The translations under genes and the position numbers were made by a program. Under the pieces are notes generated by a model. It saw only the letters and a list, made by a program, of their open reading frames with translations. It was not told where the DNA came from and did not search any database. A DNA stretch of 64,000 nt from UMGS1994 sp944386155 (GTDB lineage: Bacteria; Bacillota; Clostridia; TANB77; CAG-508): the NCBI GenBank assembly GCA_963931085.1, contig OZ006973.1, positions 620,001 through 684,000 of the forward strand. The letters run 5' to 3'. Position 1 is the first letter of the stretch; each line of letters begins with the position of its first letter. Shown here one piece after another: positions 9,083 through 17,324 of this stretch.

Positions 9083-9109
9083 AGGTACCTCCTAAAAAAT
9101 TTTTTTCAT

Positions 9110-9125
9110 GGTTCTAAGAAGAACC
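9110..9125 (-). repeat. small hairpin downstream of the secreted-protein gene
   Basis: GGTTCT / AGAACC with a TCTT loop as read on the minus strand. A second hairpin with the same TCTT loop (GCAAAAC / GTTTTGC, 9616-9633) lies on the other side of the gene, outside the inverted repeats. Confidence 0.6.
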
Positions 9126-9130
9126 CTGTA

Positions 9131-9146
9131 GCGTAAACAGAGGGAG
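9131..9146. repeat. inverted repeat, left copy
   Basis: GCGTAAACAGAGGGAG. It matches the reverse complement of 9589-9604 at 14 of 16 positions. The two copies flank the secreted-protein gene symmetrically. Confidence 0.7.
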
Positions 9147-9160
9147 ACTTGAGTCAAAGT

Positions 9161-9574
9161 TTAAAAGGTATAAACATTAGCAGTAACTCTGGATGAATTA
9201 CCACTGTATACATTAATTGAAATATAGTAGTTTCCTGGCCCGCCAGAGCTAAAAGTTTTAGCTTTTTGACCACCATTAGCATAAATCTTGTCAGTAAAAC
9301 TAACACCGATAGGAGTAACAATATTAACCGTATATCTAGTATTTGGACTACCTGATATAGAGTAAACAATAGTTACAGGTCTATCTTTTGTTGTTTTTAA
9401 CTGGAAATAAGTGCTTCCAGTAAAAGACACTGTTGCAGATTCTGAATAGCTAATAGTTTTAGGTTCTGCTACATTGTTACTATTAGCAGATGCTGAAGTC
9501 GCTGGTACTAAAACTAAAGTCATTACGAGAGCAAGAAAAAAAGAAATGATTTTTTTGTGAATTCTTTTTACCAT
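9161..9574 (-). CDS. small secreted protein with signal peptide
   Basis: 137 residues. The ATG at 9574 follows AGAAAGGAAATCT; a longer frame reaching 9643 would begin in a structured, GC-richer leader and lacks a ribosome site. Residues 1-30 form a classic signal peptide (MVKRIHKKI, a hydrophobic core, then ATSASA). The mature part is a predicted beta-rich domain with TGSTYFQLKTTKDRPVTI and GGPGNYYISINVYSGNSS, resembling pre-peptidase C-terminal-type sandwich domains. Base composition is higher in GC than its neighbours (22 of 60 bases in 9241-9300). It is flanked by inverted repeats. Function unknown. Confidence 0.8.
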   Translation of the reverse strand: MVKRIHKKIISFFLALVMTLVLVPATSASANSNNVAEPKTISYSESATVSFTGSTYFQLKTTKDRPVTIVYSISGSPNTRYTVNIVTPIGVSFTDKIYANGGQKAKTFSSGGPGNYYISINVYSGNSSRVTANVYTF

Positions 9575-9588
9575 AGATTTCCTTTCTG

Positions 9589-9604
9589 CTCCCTCTGTAA
9601 ACGC
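9589..9604. repeat. inverted repeat, right copy
   Basis: CTCCCTCTGTAAACGC, the partner of 9131-9146. In the minus-strand mRNA this copy lies in the 5' leader just before the ribosome site and could pair with the 3' copy. Confidence 0.7.
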
Positions 9605-9708
9605 AGAATTATGTGGCAAAACAAGAGTTTTGCAATGACACAAATTCTATAGATAGTATATATTATATGTAAAATAATGTCAATAAAAAAATAAAAATAT
9701 GAAAAATA

Positions 9709-9737
9709 TTGTAAAAAATAGGTATTATATATATAAT
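9709..9737 (+). promoter_or_regulatory. promoter of the ABC exporter operon
   Basis: TTGTAA (9709-9714), 17-base spacer, TATAAT (9732-9737), 18 bases before the ATPase ATG. The very short leader leaves only the ribosome site AAAAAGGAG. Confidence 0.6.
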
Positions 9738-9755
9738 GTGAAAAAGGAGATTTTT

Positions 9756-10668
9756 ATGGAAAAAATTGTTTTAGAATGTAAAAATTTAAAGAAGTCCATA
9801 AATAAGAAGGAAATTATAAAAGATGTTAGTTTTGACATTAAAGAAGGAGAGATAGTAGGACTTATAGGAAGTAATGGAGCAGGGAAAACTACTACGATTA
9901 AACTTTTATTAGGACTTCAAATAAAAGATGAAGGTGAAGTATTAATTAATGGTTTTAGTATAGATTCTAACTTTGAAAAAGCTGTTAAAAAAGTGGGAGC
10001 TGTCATAGAAACACCGGATTTTTATAATTATTTATCAGGATATAAGAATTTAGAAATCTCTGCAAATTATTATAAAGATATTGAAAAGTCAAGAATAATG
10101 GAAGTCGCAAATATAGTAGGTCTTAAAAATAGAATATATGACAATGTTTCTAAATATTCATTAGGTATGAAGCAAAGACTAGATATAGCAGATGCATTGA
10201 TAAATAAACCTAATATTTTAATATTAGATGAACCAACAAATCGGATTAGATCCCGAAGGAATAAGAGACTTAAGAAAATTATTAATAGAACTATCAGAAA
10301 AACAAAAAATATCTATTTTAATATCCAGCCATAACTTATCAGAACTTGAAAATATATGTACTAAGATATGCATAATAAAAGATGGTGAAATTATTGACCA
10401 AATTCTTTTAAATCAAAAAGATTTAAGAGAATTAGAAGAATACGAATTTGAAGTAGATAATTCTTATAAAGTAAAAGAGATAGAAAATAAATTAGATATT
10501 AAAATAATTAATAATGAAAAATTTTCTATACAACTTAAAAGAGAAGATGTTCCAGATATAGTTGAAAGACTATGTAAAAACAATATAAAAATATATAAAG
10601 TAGAAAAAATAGAGAAAAAGTTAGAAGATATTTTTATTGAAAAAGTAGGAGGAAATAAAATTGTATAG
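9756..10668 (+). CDS. ABC transporter ATP-binding protein, read through a +1 shift at CGG (10242)
   Basis: ATPase of an ABC-2 type exporter. The ATG at 9756 follows AAAAAGGAG. Frame one carries Walker A (GSNGAGKTTT), the signature YSLGMKQR, and Walker B LILDEPTN, then breaks at codon 163 (CGG, 10242-10244). Skipping C10242 gives GLDPEGIRDLRKLL, the D-loop continuation expected after Walker B, followed by the H-loop SSHNLSELE and a normal C-terminus. The joined product is 303 residues, full length. Without the shift the protein ends 30 codons later in meaningless sequence. The permease overlaps the stop by 8 bases, so the coupling is intact. Either +1 decoding or a one-base indel explains this. 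Confidence 0.85.
10242..10244 (+). other. CGG +1 frameshift site (ABC ATPase, Gly163)
   Basis: Codon AAT, then in-frame CGG followed by A. Skipping the C yields GGA (Gly), which is the invariant Gly after Walker B (TNGLDP). The zero frame reads RIRSRR, which fits no ABC protein. Confidence 0.8.
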
Positions 10669-12109
10669 GATAATAAAAAATGAATTAATTAAAATTTTTT
10701 CTAAAAAAAGTTTATACATTATTTTATTAATAGCTTTTTTAATAATATTTTTTAGTGATTTTTTTGAAGTTGAAAACCAAAGAAGTGTAGAAAATCCTTA
10801 TGCTCTTCATTACAATAATGCTTTAGATATTAAAAGTACAGCAGATTTAGAAACTGAAGATGGAATAGAAAAGTACATATCAGGTCAAACTATGATTGAT
10901 GTGTACAAAATGATAATGGATAGATATGGGATTAATTCTTGGCAAGAGTATGTGACAATAAAAATAGAAAATTCTAAGATATTTGAAGTATTATATAACT
11001 ATAAATATATTAATAATGTTGAAAGATATAATAAAGAAAACAATACTAATATTGTAATATCTGAAGATAAAGAAGAAATAAAAAAAGAGTATGATAATAT
11101 TATTAAGCTCTTAGACAGTAATAGTTGGAAAGAAATAGCATCTTTACTAAAAAAAGATTTTGAAAGCCAACTTTTTGAAAATAATAATGTAAACAGTAGT
11201 ATAAAATTGAATATTGAAGAGATAGATTTAAGACTAAAATATGATATTAATTTTGGATATGATTACTTAAATTTAGCTATTGAAGATTATAAAATTTCAA
11301 AGGAAAATCTATCAGAATTTGAAATGAAAAAAGATTTATCATATCAAGAAGAAATTCAAAGAAATGAATTAAAAGAAAAATTAAAAACTAGTGAATATAT
11401 TATAAAAACTAAAAATGATATTAACAACATAAATACTGCTAGTTATCAGATTTCTAATATGTTTTCACTAGATAATAAGCAAATTTATATTGTATTTATA
11501 TGTATTATAATTCTTTCTGGAATTGTAAGTGATGAATATAATAAAGGAACAATAAGAAAGTTATTAATTAAACCGTATAATAGAGGGAAAATATTATTTG
11601 GAAAATTTATGGCAGCTATAATCACGATGTTGATTATTTCTTTAATTATATCTAGTATGGTAGTTATTATTGAATGTTTAAGATATGGAATTAATACATT
11701 AAATACGCAAAGTATTATATATGACTTTAATAATGACAGAATAATAGAAATGAATATTTTTAGTTATTTAGGTTTACAATTTTTAATGAAACTTCCTATG
11801 TTTATAGGAATGATAATAATTTTATTATTTATAAGTACTATATTTGGAAGTTCTATAATAACAATGGCTTTAGGATTTACAATTTATTTTGGAGGAAACA
11901 CTATTATTAATAATCCAACGATATTACCAGAAATAGCTAAGCTTTTACCAAATTGTAATTGGGATTTTTCAATATATGTTTTTGGAAAGTTACCTAAAAT
12001 AGAAGGAATGAATATAGAGATTTCTATGATAATATGTTTAGTGTATTATTTAATTTTATTAATACCAACATTTATATGGTTTAAAAATGGGGATATAAAA
12101 AACAAGTAG
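10661..12109 (+). CDS. ABC-2 type permease
   Basis: Membrane subunit partnering the ATPase at 9756. 482 residues: one N-terminal membrane helix (about 17-32), a long outer loop of some 240 residues rich in Lys/Glu, then five or more helices in the C-terminal half (from about 272), with the cytoplasmic GIVSDEYNKGTIRKLLIKP motif typical of ABC-2 permeases. The start is TTG at 10661 with AGGAGG 8 bases upstream, overlapping the ATPase end by 8 bases. The substrate is unknown; small surface proteins on both sides suggest a peptide or cell-envelope role. Confidence 0.88.
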   Translation: MYRIIKNELIKIFSKKSLYIILLIAFLIIFFSDFFEVENQRSVENPYALHYNNALDIKSTADLETEDGIEKYISGQTMIDVYKMIMDRYGINSWQEYVTIKIENSKIFEVLYNYKYINNVERYNKENNTNIVISEDKEEIKKEYDNIIKLLDSNSWKEIASLLKKDFESQLFENNNVNSSIKLNIEEIDLRLKYDINFGYDYLNLAIEDYKISKENLSEFEMKKDLSYQEEIQRNELKEKLKTSEYIIKTKNDINNINTASYQISNMFSLDNKQIYIVFICIIILSGIVSDEYNKGTIRKLLIKPYNRGKILFGKFMAAIITMLIISLIISSMVVIIECLRYGINTLNTQSIIYDFNNDRIIEMNIFSYLGLQFLMKLPMFIGMIIILLFISTIFGSSIITMALGFTIYFGGNTIINNPTILPEIAKLLPNCNWDFSIYVFGKLPKIEGMNIEISMIICLVYYLILLIPTFIWFKNGDIKNK

Positions 12110-12142
12110 AAAGTTTAATAGAGTTTAAATATATTTAAAATA

Positions 12143-12175
12143 AAAAAGATGCCATATCATTTATGACATCTTTTT
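12143..12175. terminator. bidirectional terminator after the permease
   Basis: AAAAAGATG / CATCTTTTT arms separated by 15 bases that extend the pairing (CAT/ATG with one mismatch). A and T runs on the two sides serve both the permease and the convergent gene. Confidence 0.8.
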
Positions 12176-12178
12176 ACT

Positions 12179-12787
12179 TTATTTAAAAAGATTAATAGCT
12201 CTACTATATGCAGATTTTATATCAGATATATCTTTTTCTAAAGAAGAATCAAATTCTGTTTCATCAGGTATTTCTTCTTCAGGAAGATTTAAATCATTTA
12301 TTGATAACTTATCAATATCAGATACAGGTAATTTCTTTTCTATACCAGATCTAGAATGAACAATTAATACATTATTTTTAGAATCATCAGTTAAACTATT
12401 TATCTGAAATGCGATATGTATTATATTTGTTTTAGATGTTGTTTTATCAGAATTATCAGTTTTTTCTTCTTCAACATTTTTATCAGTATTGTCAGTTCCT
12501 TCTTCAGAATCATTTATAACTTCATCTGAATAAATTTCTGTATAAGCAAAAGTAGGTGAAGAAAAGACATTGTATTTGAATAATTCTACACATATGCGAA
12601 CATCATCTTCTGTAGCTTTATAATATATACCTGGAAAACAATCTGGATCTTCTGAGATACTAAAACCATTTGATGATAATGTGTTTTTAGCTTTTAAATA
12701 ATTAACTGAAAAACTAATAGTAGGAATAAGTATGATAATTAATACTACTATGAAGCATATAATAACTATTTTTGAAAATTTACTCAT
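12179..12787 (-). CDS. membrane-anchored hypothetical protein, paralogue of 8582-9082
   Basis: 202 residues with an N-terminal hydrophobic helix (about 6-27) and an outer domain. Compared with its paralogue at 8582 it has an extra acidic Thr/Asp/Lys-rich stretch near residues 95-120 (NDSEEGTDNTDKNVEE). The C-terminal SDIKSAYSRAINLFK matches the paralogue. It starts with ATG behind TAGGAGG. The pair brackets the ABC exporter and secreted-protein genes. Function unknown. Confidence 0.75.
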   Translation of the reverse strand: MSKFSKIVIICFIVVLIIILIPTISFSVNYLKAKNTLSSNGFSISEDPDCFPGIYYKATEDDVRICVELFKYNVFSSPTFAYTEIYSDEVINDSEEGTDNTDKNVEEEKTDNSDKTTSKTNIIHIAFQINSLTDDSKNNVLIVHSRSGIEKKLPVSDIDKLSINDLNLPEEEIPDETEFDSSLEKDISDIKSAYSRAINLFK

Positions 12788-12988
12788 ATAAACCTCCTAA
12801 ATTTAAATTATAATTTGTTTTTTTAGTTACATTTTATATTTTAATTTTTTATATTTAGTTTTTTATATTTTATTCTTTATATTTCAATTTTTATACTTTA
12901 TATTTTATTTAAAACTTATTTTAAATATTATATCAATAAAAATAATTAAGTGTAAATTAATTTAATAAATAAAATTATATAAAAAAGT

Positions 12989-13027
12989 AACTCTCTTTGT
13001 TAAGTTTTTTTCATAACATAGAGAGTT
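12989..13027 (-). terminator. terminator of rqcH
   Basis: AACTCTCTTTGTTA / TAACATAGAGAGTT (one mismatch), followed on the minus strand by ACTTTTTTA. The region upstream of it (12820-12980) is a degenerate AT-rich stretch with repeated TTTATATTT-like words and no gene. Confidence 0.75.
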
Positions 13028-13061
13028 TCCTTCATTTAAAGATTTAATTAATAAAATATTT

Positions 13062-14741
13062 TTATAATATTATAGTTTTATAATTTGTGTAATTTACCAT
13101 TCCAAGTTTTTGACCCGGAGCTTTTCTAACATATTTAATATATGTATAATCAACAGATACATTTTTATCAAGACTTGCTTTACTATTTTGTTTAGCAAGA
13201 AGAGCACATTTAAAAATAGTATCTTCATCAGGATCTTTTCCATTAGTCTTTAATACTACATGGCATCCGTGAAATGCTTGAATATGAAACCATAAATCAT
13301 TTTTTTGAGCAAAGTGAAGAGTAAGATAATCATTTTGCTTATTATTTTTTCCAACATATACATCAAATCCGTTTATGTCATATTTGTTTAAATGGATTTC
13401 TTCATTTTTTTCTTTTAAATTAGAAACTTTTAAATTTTTATAACTTACTTTTTTTATTGAAACATTTTCTATAAATTCATCATGAATTTCTTTTAAATCT
13501 TCTAAAGAATCAACAGAATCTAAAGAATAAATAATACTTTCAATATATTTAAGTTCTAATTCTGCTTCTTTTTTTTGATCAGTTACAACAGACAATGTGT
13601 TTTTTAATTTATTGTATTTTTTAAAAAACTTTTCCATATTTTTTTGAATAGAACAAGTAGTATCTAATTTGATTTTTACTAGATTATTATTATCATAATA
13701 ATTTTCAAGTTCTATTTCAGATGGAGTTTCATATACATTTTTAAATTTATATAAGTTTGCAGTAAGAAGTTCACCATATAATCTATATTTATCCATGTTT
13801 TCACATTCTGCAAGCTTGTGATTAATGTTTTCTAGCTTTTTAGAACATTTTTTAAGACTACTTAAAATAATCTTAAGTAAGTGACTTTTCTTAATTTCAA
13901 ATTCATCTTTAGATTCTTTTTCGTGATAAAATTCATCTATTTCATAATTAATCAAATCATTCTGTTTTGAAAAGTCTATAGTAAAATCTTTATCAGATAA
14001 TTTTTTAAATGAAACATTTTCAGTACCAAGATTATTTAATAAATTAGTAATATATTCGTAAATTTCTTTTAAATCATTTATATCATGAGTAGAATTTTCT
14101 ATACAAAGTTCTTGTAATATATTATCTACAAAAGTAATACTAAACCCAATAAAAGTATCTGATAAACATGTTGATATATTATCATAAGATGAACTTGATA
14201 CTAATTTGTAAAAACTATCAAAATTTTCTAACTCTAAGAAAGAAATTTTAAATAATTCGGGATATTCATAAGGCCTTGCAGGAAGGACTTCTCTTGAAGA
14301 TGTAATAATATGTTTTAAAGAGTCTATAATATTGTTTTTATTATTTAATAAAATAATATTACTTCTACGTCCCATAATTTCTGCTATTAGAGTATATGAA
14401 ACATTATCATGTAATTCATTATTTCCTTCAAAGTGTATTTTTACTAATCTTTCTAAATCATAACTTTTGATAGATGAGATTTTAAATCCAGTTAAATATT
14501 TCCTAAGAAGCATACAATAGTTCATTGCATTAATAGGATTCTTTTTGCTATATTTAGTTAAGTTTATTCTATAATTTTCTGGATGAATGTTTATGCTTAA
14601 TAAATAATTATTTCCATTATTATATAAAGACAAAATTATTTCAGTTTTATTTGGCTGAAAAATTTTATTTACACGTGCTCCAATTAAAATATTATTTAAT
14701 TCAGAGACAATAGATTTTGTAACAATACCATCAAATGCCAT
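13062..14741 (-). CDS. rqcH: RqcH (NFACT/FbpA family ribosome quality-control factor)
   Basis: Binds 50S subunits obstructed by peptidyl-tRNA and recruits tRNA-Ala to add C-terminal alanine tails for degradation. 559 residues in the family order: NFACT-N (MAFDGIVTKSIVSELN...GARVNKIFQPN), helix-hairpin-helix and coiled coils in the middle, and the C-terminal NFACT-R domain with NDLWFHIQAFHGCHVVLK and VDYTYIKYVRKAPGQKLGMV. It stands alone with its own promoter and terminator. Presence of this rescue factor is relevant to the decoding anomaly at CGG, but a direct link is only speculation. Confidence 0.93.
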   Translation of the reverse strand: MAFDGIVTKSIVSELNNILIGARVNKIFQPNKTEIILSLYNNGNNYLLSINIHPENYRINLTKYSKKNPINAMNYCMLLRKYLTGFKISSIKSYDLERLVKIHFEGNNELHDNVSYTLIAEIMGRRSNIILLNNKNNIIDSLKHIITSSREVLPARPYEYPELFKISFLELENFDSFYKLVSSSSYDNISTCLSDTFIGFSITFVDNILQELCIENSTHDINDLKEIYEYITNLLNNLGTENVSFKKLSDKDFTIDFSKQNDLINYEIDEFYHEKESKDEFEIKKSHLLKIILSSLKKCSKKLENINHKLAECENMDKYRLYGELLTANLYKFKNVYETPSEIELENYYDNNNLVKIKLDTTCSIQKNMEKFFKKYNKLKNTLSVVTDQKKEAELELKYIESIIYSLDSVDSLEDLKEIHDEFIENVSIKKVSYKNLKVSNLKEKNEEIHLNKYDINGFDVYVGKNNKQNDYLTLHFAQKNDLWFHIQAFHGCHVVLKTNGKDPDEDTIFKCALLAKQNSKASLDKNVSVDYTYIKYVRKAPGQKLGMVNYTNYKTIIL

Positions 14742-14803
14742 TAGTTTCTCCTTTAAAATTAATAGTGTTTATTGATTTTACCCTGTTTGTAACATCTTTA
14801 ATA

Positions 14804-14832
14804 ATAGTATAATCTTGAAAAATGTTTGTCAA
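14804..14832 (-). promoter_or_regulatory. promoter of rqcH
   Basis: On the minus strand TTGACA (14832-14827), 17-base spacer, TACTAT (14809-14804). Confidence 0.6.
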
Positions 14833-14887
14833 TATTTATTAAAAAATAAAAAGATAAAATACAATTAATACATTTAAGTAATAAATC

Positions 14888-14916
14888 TTGTTTTAAAAAA
14901 AACCATGTGATATAAT
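14888..14916 (+). promoter_or_regulatory. promoter of the TPR protein/dpaA operon
   Basis: TTGTTT (14888-14893), 17-base spacer ending in a TG, TATAAT (14911-14916). The 61-base leader holds a small AAGCAA/TTGCTT hairpin and a GGAGAGGAG ribosome site. Confidence 0.7.
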
Positions 14917-14977
14917 GAGAAAAAAATTGTGATAGATAAAGCAAATTCTAGGATTGCTTAAGGAGAGGAGTTAGGAA

Positions 14978-16268
14978 ATGTTAATCGAAAAACTTATTTT
15001 TAATATGTTAGCATTTTCTTTATTTATTATAATTTTTGCCAAGTTAATAAGAAGAAATGATACAACTTATGTAGGAATACTTGCAATAGAAGCTATTCGG
15101 AATATTAATGAATTTTATAGAAATATTAATAGGAGAAGCTTCTTCTATATTGATTAAAAGTTTAATGTATGTTTTTTCAATAATTATTCCAGTAATAATT
15201 ATTGTTTTAGAAGAAAAGGGATATATATTTACTGAGATAGCATATGTAATTGCAAGTAAGTTTTTAATGATAATTGGAGATAAAAAAGCAGCAAAAGATA
15301 TATTATTAAAATTAGTAGATAAATATCCTAATAGTTATATAGGACATGTAATGCTTGCAAAATTATATGAAAAAGAAGGCGGAATGAGAAGAGCAATTGA
15401 TGAGTATGTACTCGCAGTTGATTGTAATACAAAAGACTATAATTCATATTATAAGATAGCAAATCTTTTAAATGAACTTGGAAAAAAAGATGAAGCAATA
15501 CAAATGCTTCAAAATCTAATTTCAAAGAAACCAGAATTTTATGATGCTTCAATTTTGCTTGGAGATCTTTTGTGTGAGCAAGAAAGATTCAAAGAAGCAG
15601 TTTCTGTATATACAGATGCATTAAGATATAAACCAGCAGATTATGATTTATATTATAATTTAGGAATTGCATATACAAGATTAAATGATTTTTCAAGTGC
15701 AAAGGAATGTTATGAAAAAGCAGCTGAAATTAATCATAGACTACATAATGCAAAATATAATTTAGGACAAATTGCATTAATAGAGAAAGATTTAGAAGAT
15801 GCAGAAAAGTATTTTGAAGAATGTTTATTAGATGAAGAATTAGAAGCAAAAGCTTATTATCAACTTGCTAAAATTGCAATGCTTAAAGATGAAAAAGATA
15901 AAGCTATATTATTTGCAAATAAAGCAATAGAATTAGATGAGACTTATTTAAAAATAATAACTAAAGAAGAATTATTCGAACCAATTAGAAAGTATATTAC
16001 AGTTTCTGCTAAGATGAATGAAGAGCATGAACATAAAAAAGAACATAAAAAAGTTGGAAAAAGAGAAGAAGATGTGCAACAATATTTAGAAGATACATAT
16101 ATATTAATTAAAGACTTAAACGAAAACGAAATTAAAAATAGAATTAATGCTAAATTAGATACAATATTTAAAGAAGAGGAAGTTAAGAGAATAAAAAAAG
16201 AAGCAGAAAGAAATGCAGAGCTTGAAAGTGAAGAGTCTTTAGAGATACAAAAGGAAAAAGATTATTAA
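14978..16268 (+). CDS. TPR-repeat membrane protein, read through a +1 shift at CGG (15098)
   Basis: The ATG at 14978 follows GGAGAGGAGTTAGGAA. Residues 1-40 give a first hydrophobic helix (LIFNMLAFSLFIIIFAKLI) and the run up to AIEAI; then comes in-frame CGG (15098-15100). Skipping its C continues as GILMNFIEIL and joins a 389-residue frame with a second membrane region and about six TPR repeats (for example SYIGHVMLAKLYEKEG and DLYYNLGIAYTRL), ending in a charged coiled coil. The joined protein is 429 residues. An ATG at 15108 could start the downstream frame but has no ribosome site. It is followed 30 bases later by dpaA. Probably an inner-membrane scaffold; exact role unknown. Confidence 0.78.
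15098..15100 (+). other. CGG +1 frameshift site (TPR membrane protein, Gly41)
   Basis: Codon ATT, then CGG followed by A. Skipping C15098 gives GGA and keeps the membrane segment open; the zero frame stops 19 codons later at TAA. Confidence 0.75.
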
Positions 16269-16298
16269 ATAAAAAAACAAATGAAAGGATGATAAAAA

Positions 16299-17178
16299 GT
16301 GAATAAGGTAGTATCAGTAATTGGTGGAGATTTAAGAATTGTAAAATTAGTAGAATTATTAGTTGAAGATGATTTTAAAGTATATGCATACGGTATAGAA
16401 AATTCTGAAGACCTTCCAGAAGGAAATAGCAATTTTATAAAATGTGATTCTGTAAAACAGGCAGTAGATAGTGCAGATATTATATTAGGGCCTATGCCTC
16501 TTTCTGTTGATAGAAAAAATTTAAGTGCACCATTTAGTGAAGAAAAGATACAAATTACAGATGTAGTAGATGAAATGTCTCATAAAAATAAGACATTTAT
16601 TGCAGGAAAAATAACAGATGATGTTGCAGAAAAACTACAAGCAGGAAGTATAACATATATTGATTTATTAAAAAGAGAAGAGCTTGTAGTTTTAAATACT
16701 ATTTCTACGGCAGAAGGTACAATTCAACTTGCTATGGAAGAGACTCAAAAAACAATTCATGGTAGTAAAATACTAGTTATGGGATTTGGTAGAGTAGGAA
16801 AAGTTTTAGCAAAAATGTTAGATGGTATTGGAGCAAAAGTTTCTTGCGAAGCTAGAAAAGATTCTGATATAGCTTGGATTAAAGCTTATGGATATACACC
16901 AGTACATCTTAGTGAATTAGAAAATACTTTAGGAGATTATGACATAATAATAAATACAATTCCTTTTTTAATACTAGATGAAAATAGATTAAAATATGTA
17001 AAGAAAGATTGTACAATTATAGATTTATCTTCAAATCCTGGAGGAGTAAACAGAGTAGCTGCAAGAAAACTAAACTTAAAAGTTATATGGGCTTTATCTC
17101 TACCTCGGAAAAGTTGCACCACTTACATCAGCACAATTTATTCAAGAAACTTTATATCATATTTTAAAAGAAATATAG
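16299..17178 (+). CDS. dpaA: dipicolinate synthase subunit A-like protein, read through a +1 shift at CGG (17106)
   Basis: DpaA, with DpaB, makes dipicolinic acid of the spore core. The GTG start at 16299 follows GAAAGGATGATA. An N-terminal DpaA domain (VIGGDLRIVKLVELLVEDDF) precedes a Rossmann domain with LVMGFGRVGKVLAKML and IIDLSSNPGGV. At codon 270 (CGG, 17106-17108) the frame breaks. Skipping the C gives LPGKVAPLTSAQFIQETLYH and stop at 17176-17178, which is the normal family C-terminus (292 residues). The zero frame instead gives an unrelated tail. dpaB is not adjacent; uppP follows. Supports a sporulating host. Confidence 0.85.
17106..17108 (+). other. CGG +1 frameshift site (DpaA, Gly270)
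   Basis: Codon CCT, then CGG followed by A. Skipping C17106 restores PGKVAP, a conserved DpaA motif. Confidence 0.8.
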
Positions 17179-17258
17179 TAAGTTTTTAAATTTAAAATAA
17201 ATAATAAAATGATAAAAAGTAATAATTAAAAAAGTAAAAATTAAAATGAATATAATTT

Positions 17259-17287
17259 AATATAGGCACTTAAATTGTGCCTATATT
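17259..17287 (+). terminator. hairpin after dpaA
   Basis: AATATAGGCAC / GTGCCTATATT, 11 bp, 7-base loop. The T tract after it is weak, so termination may be partial. Confidence 0.55.
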
Positions 17288-17324
17288 AATTAAAATAAAA
17301 ATAGCATAAGAAAGGATTTTAAAA

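Noticed and set aside
9575..9643. N-terminal extension of the secreted protein to 9643
   Set aside because: It would place a hairpin and the ribosome site inside the gene and precede a textbook signal peptide with 23 odd residues.
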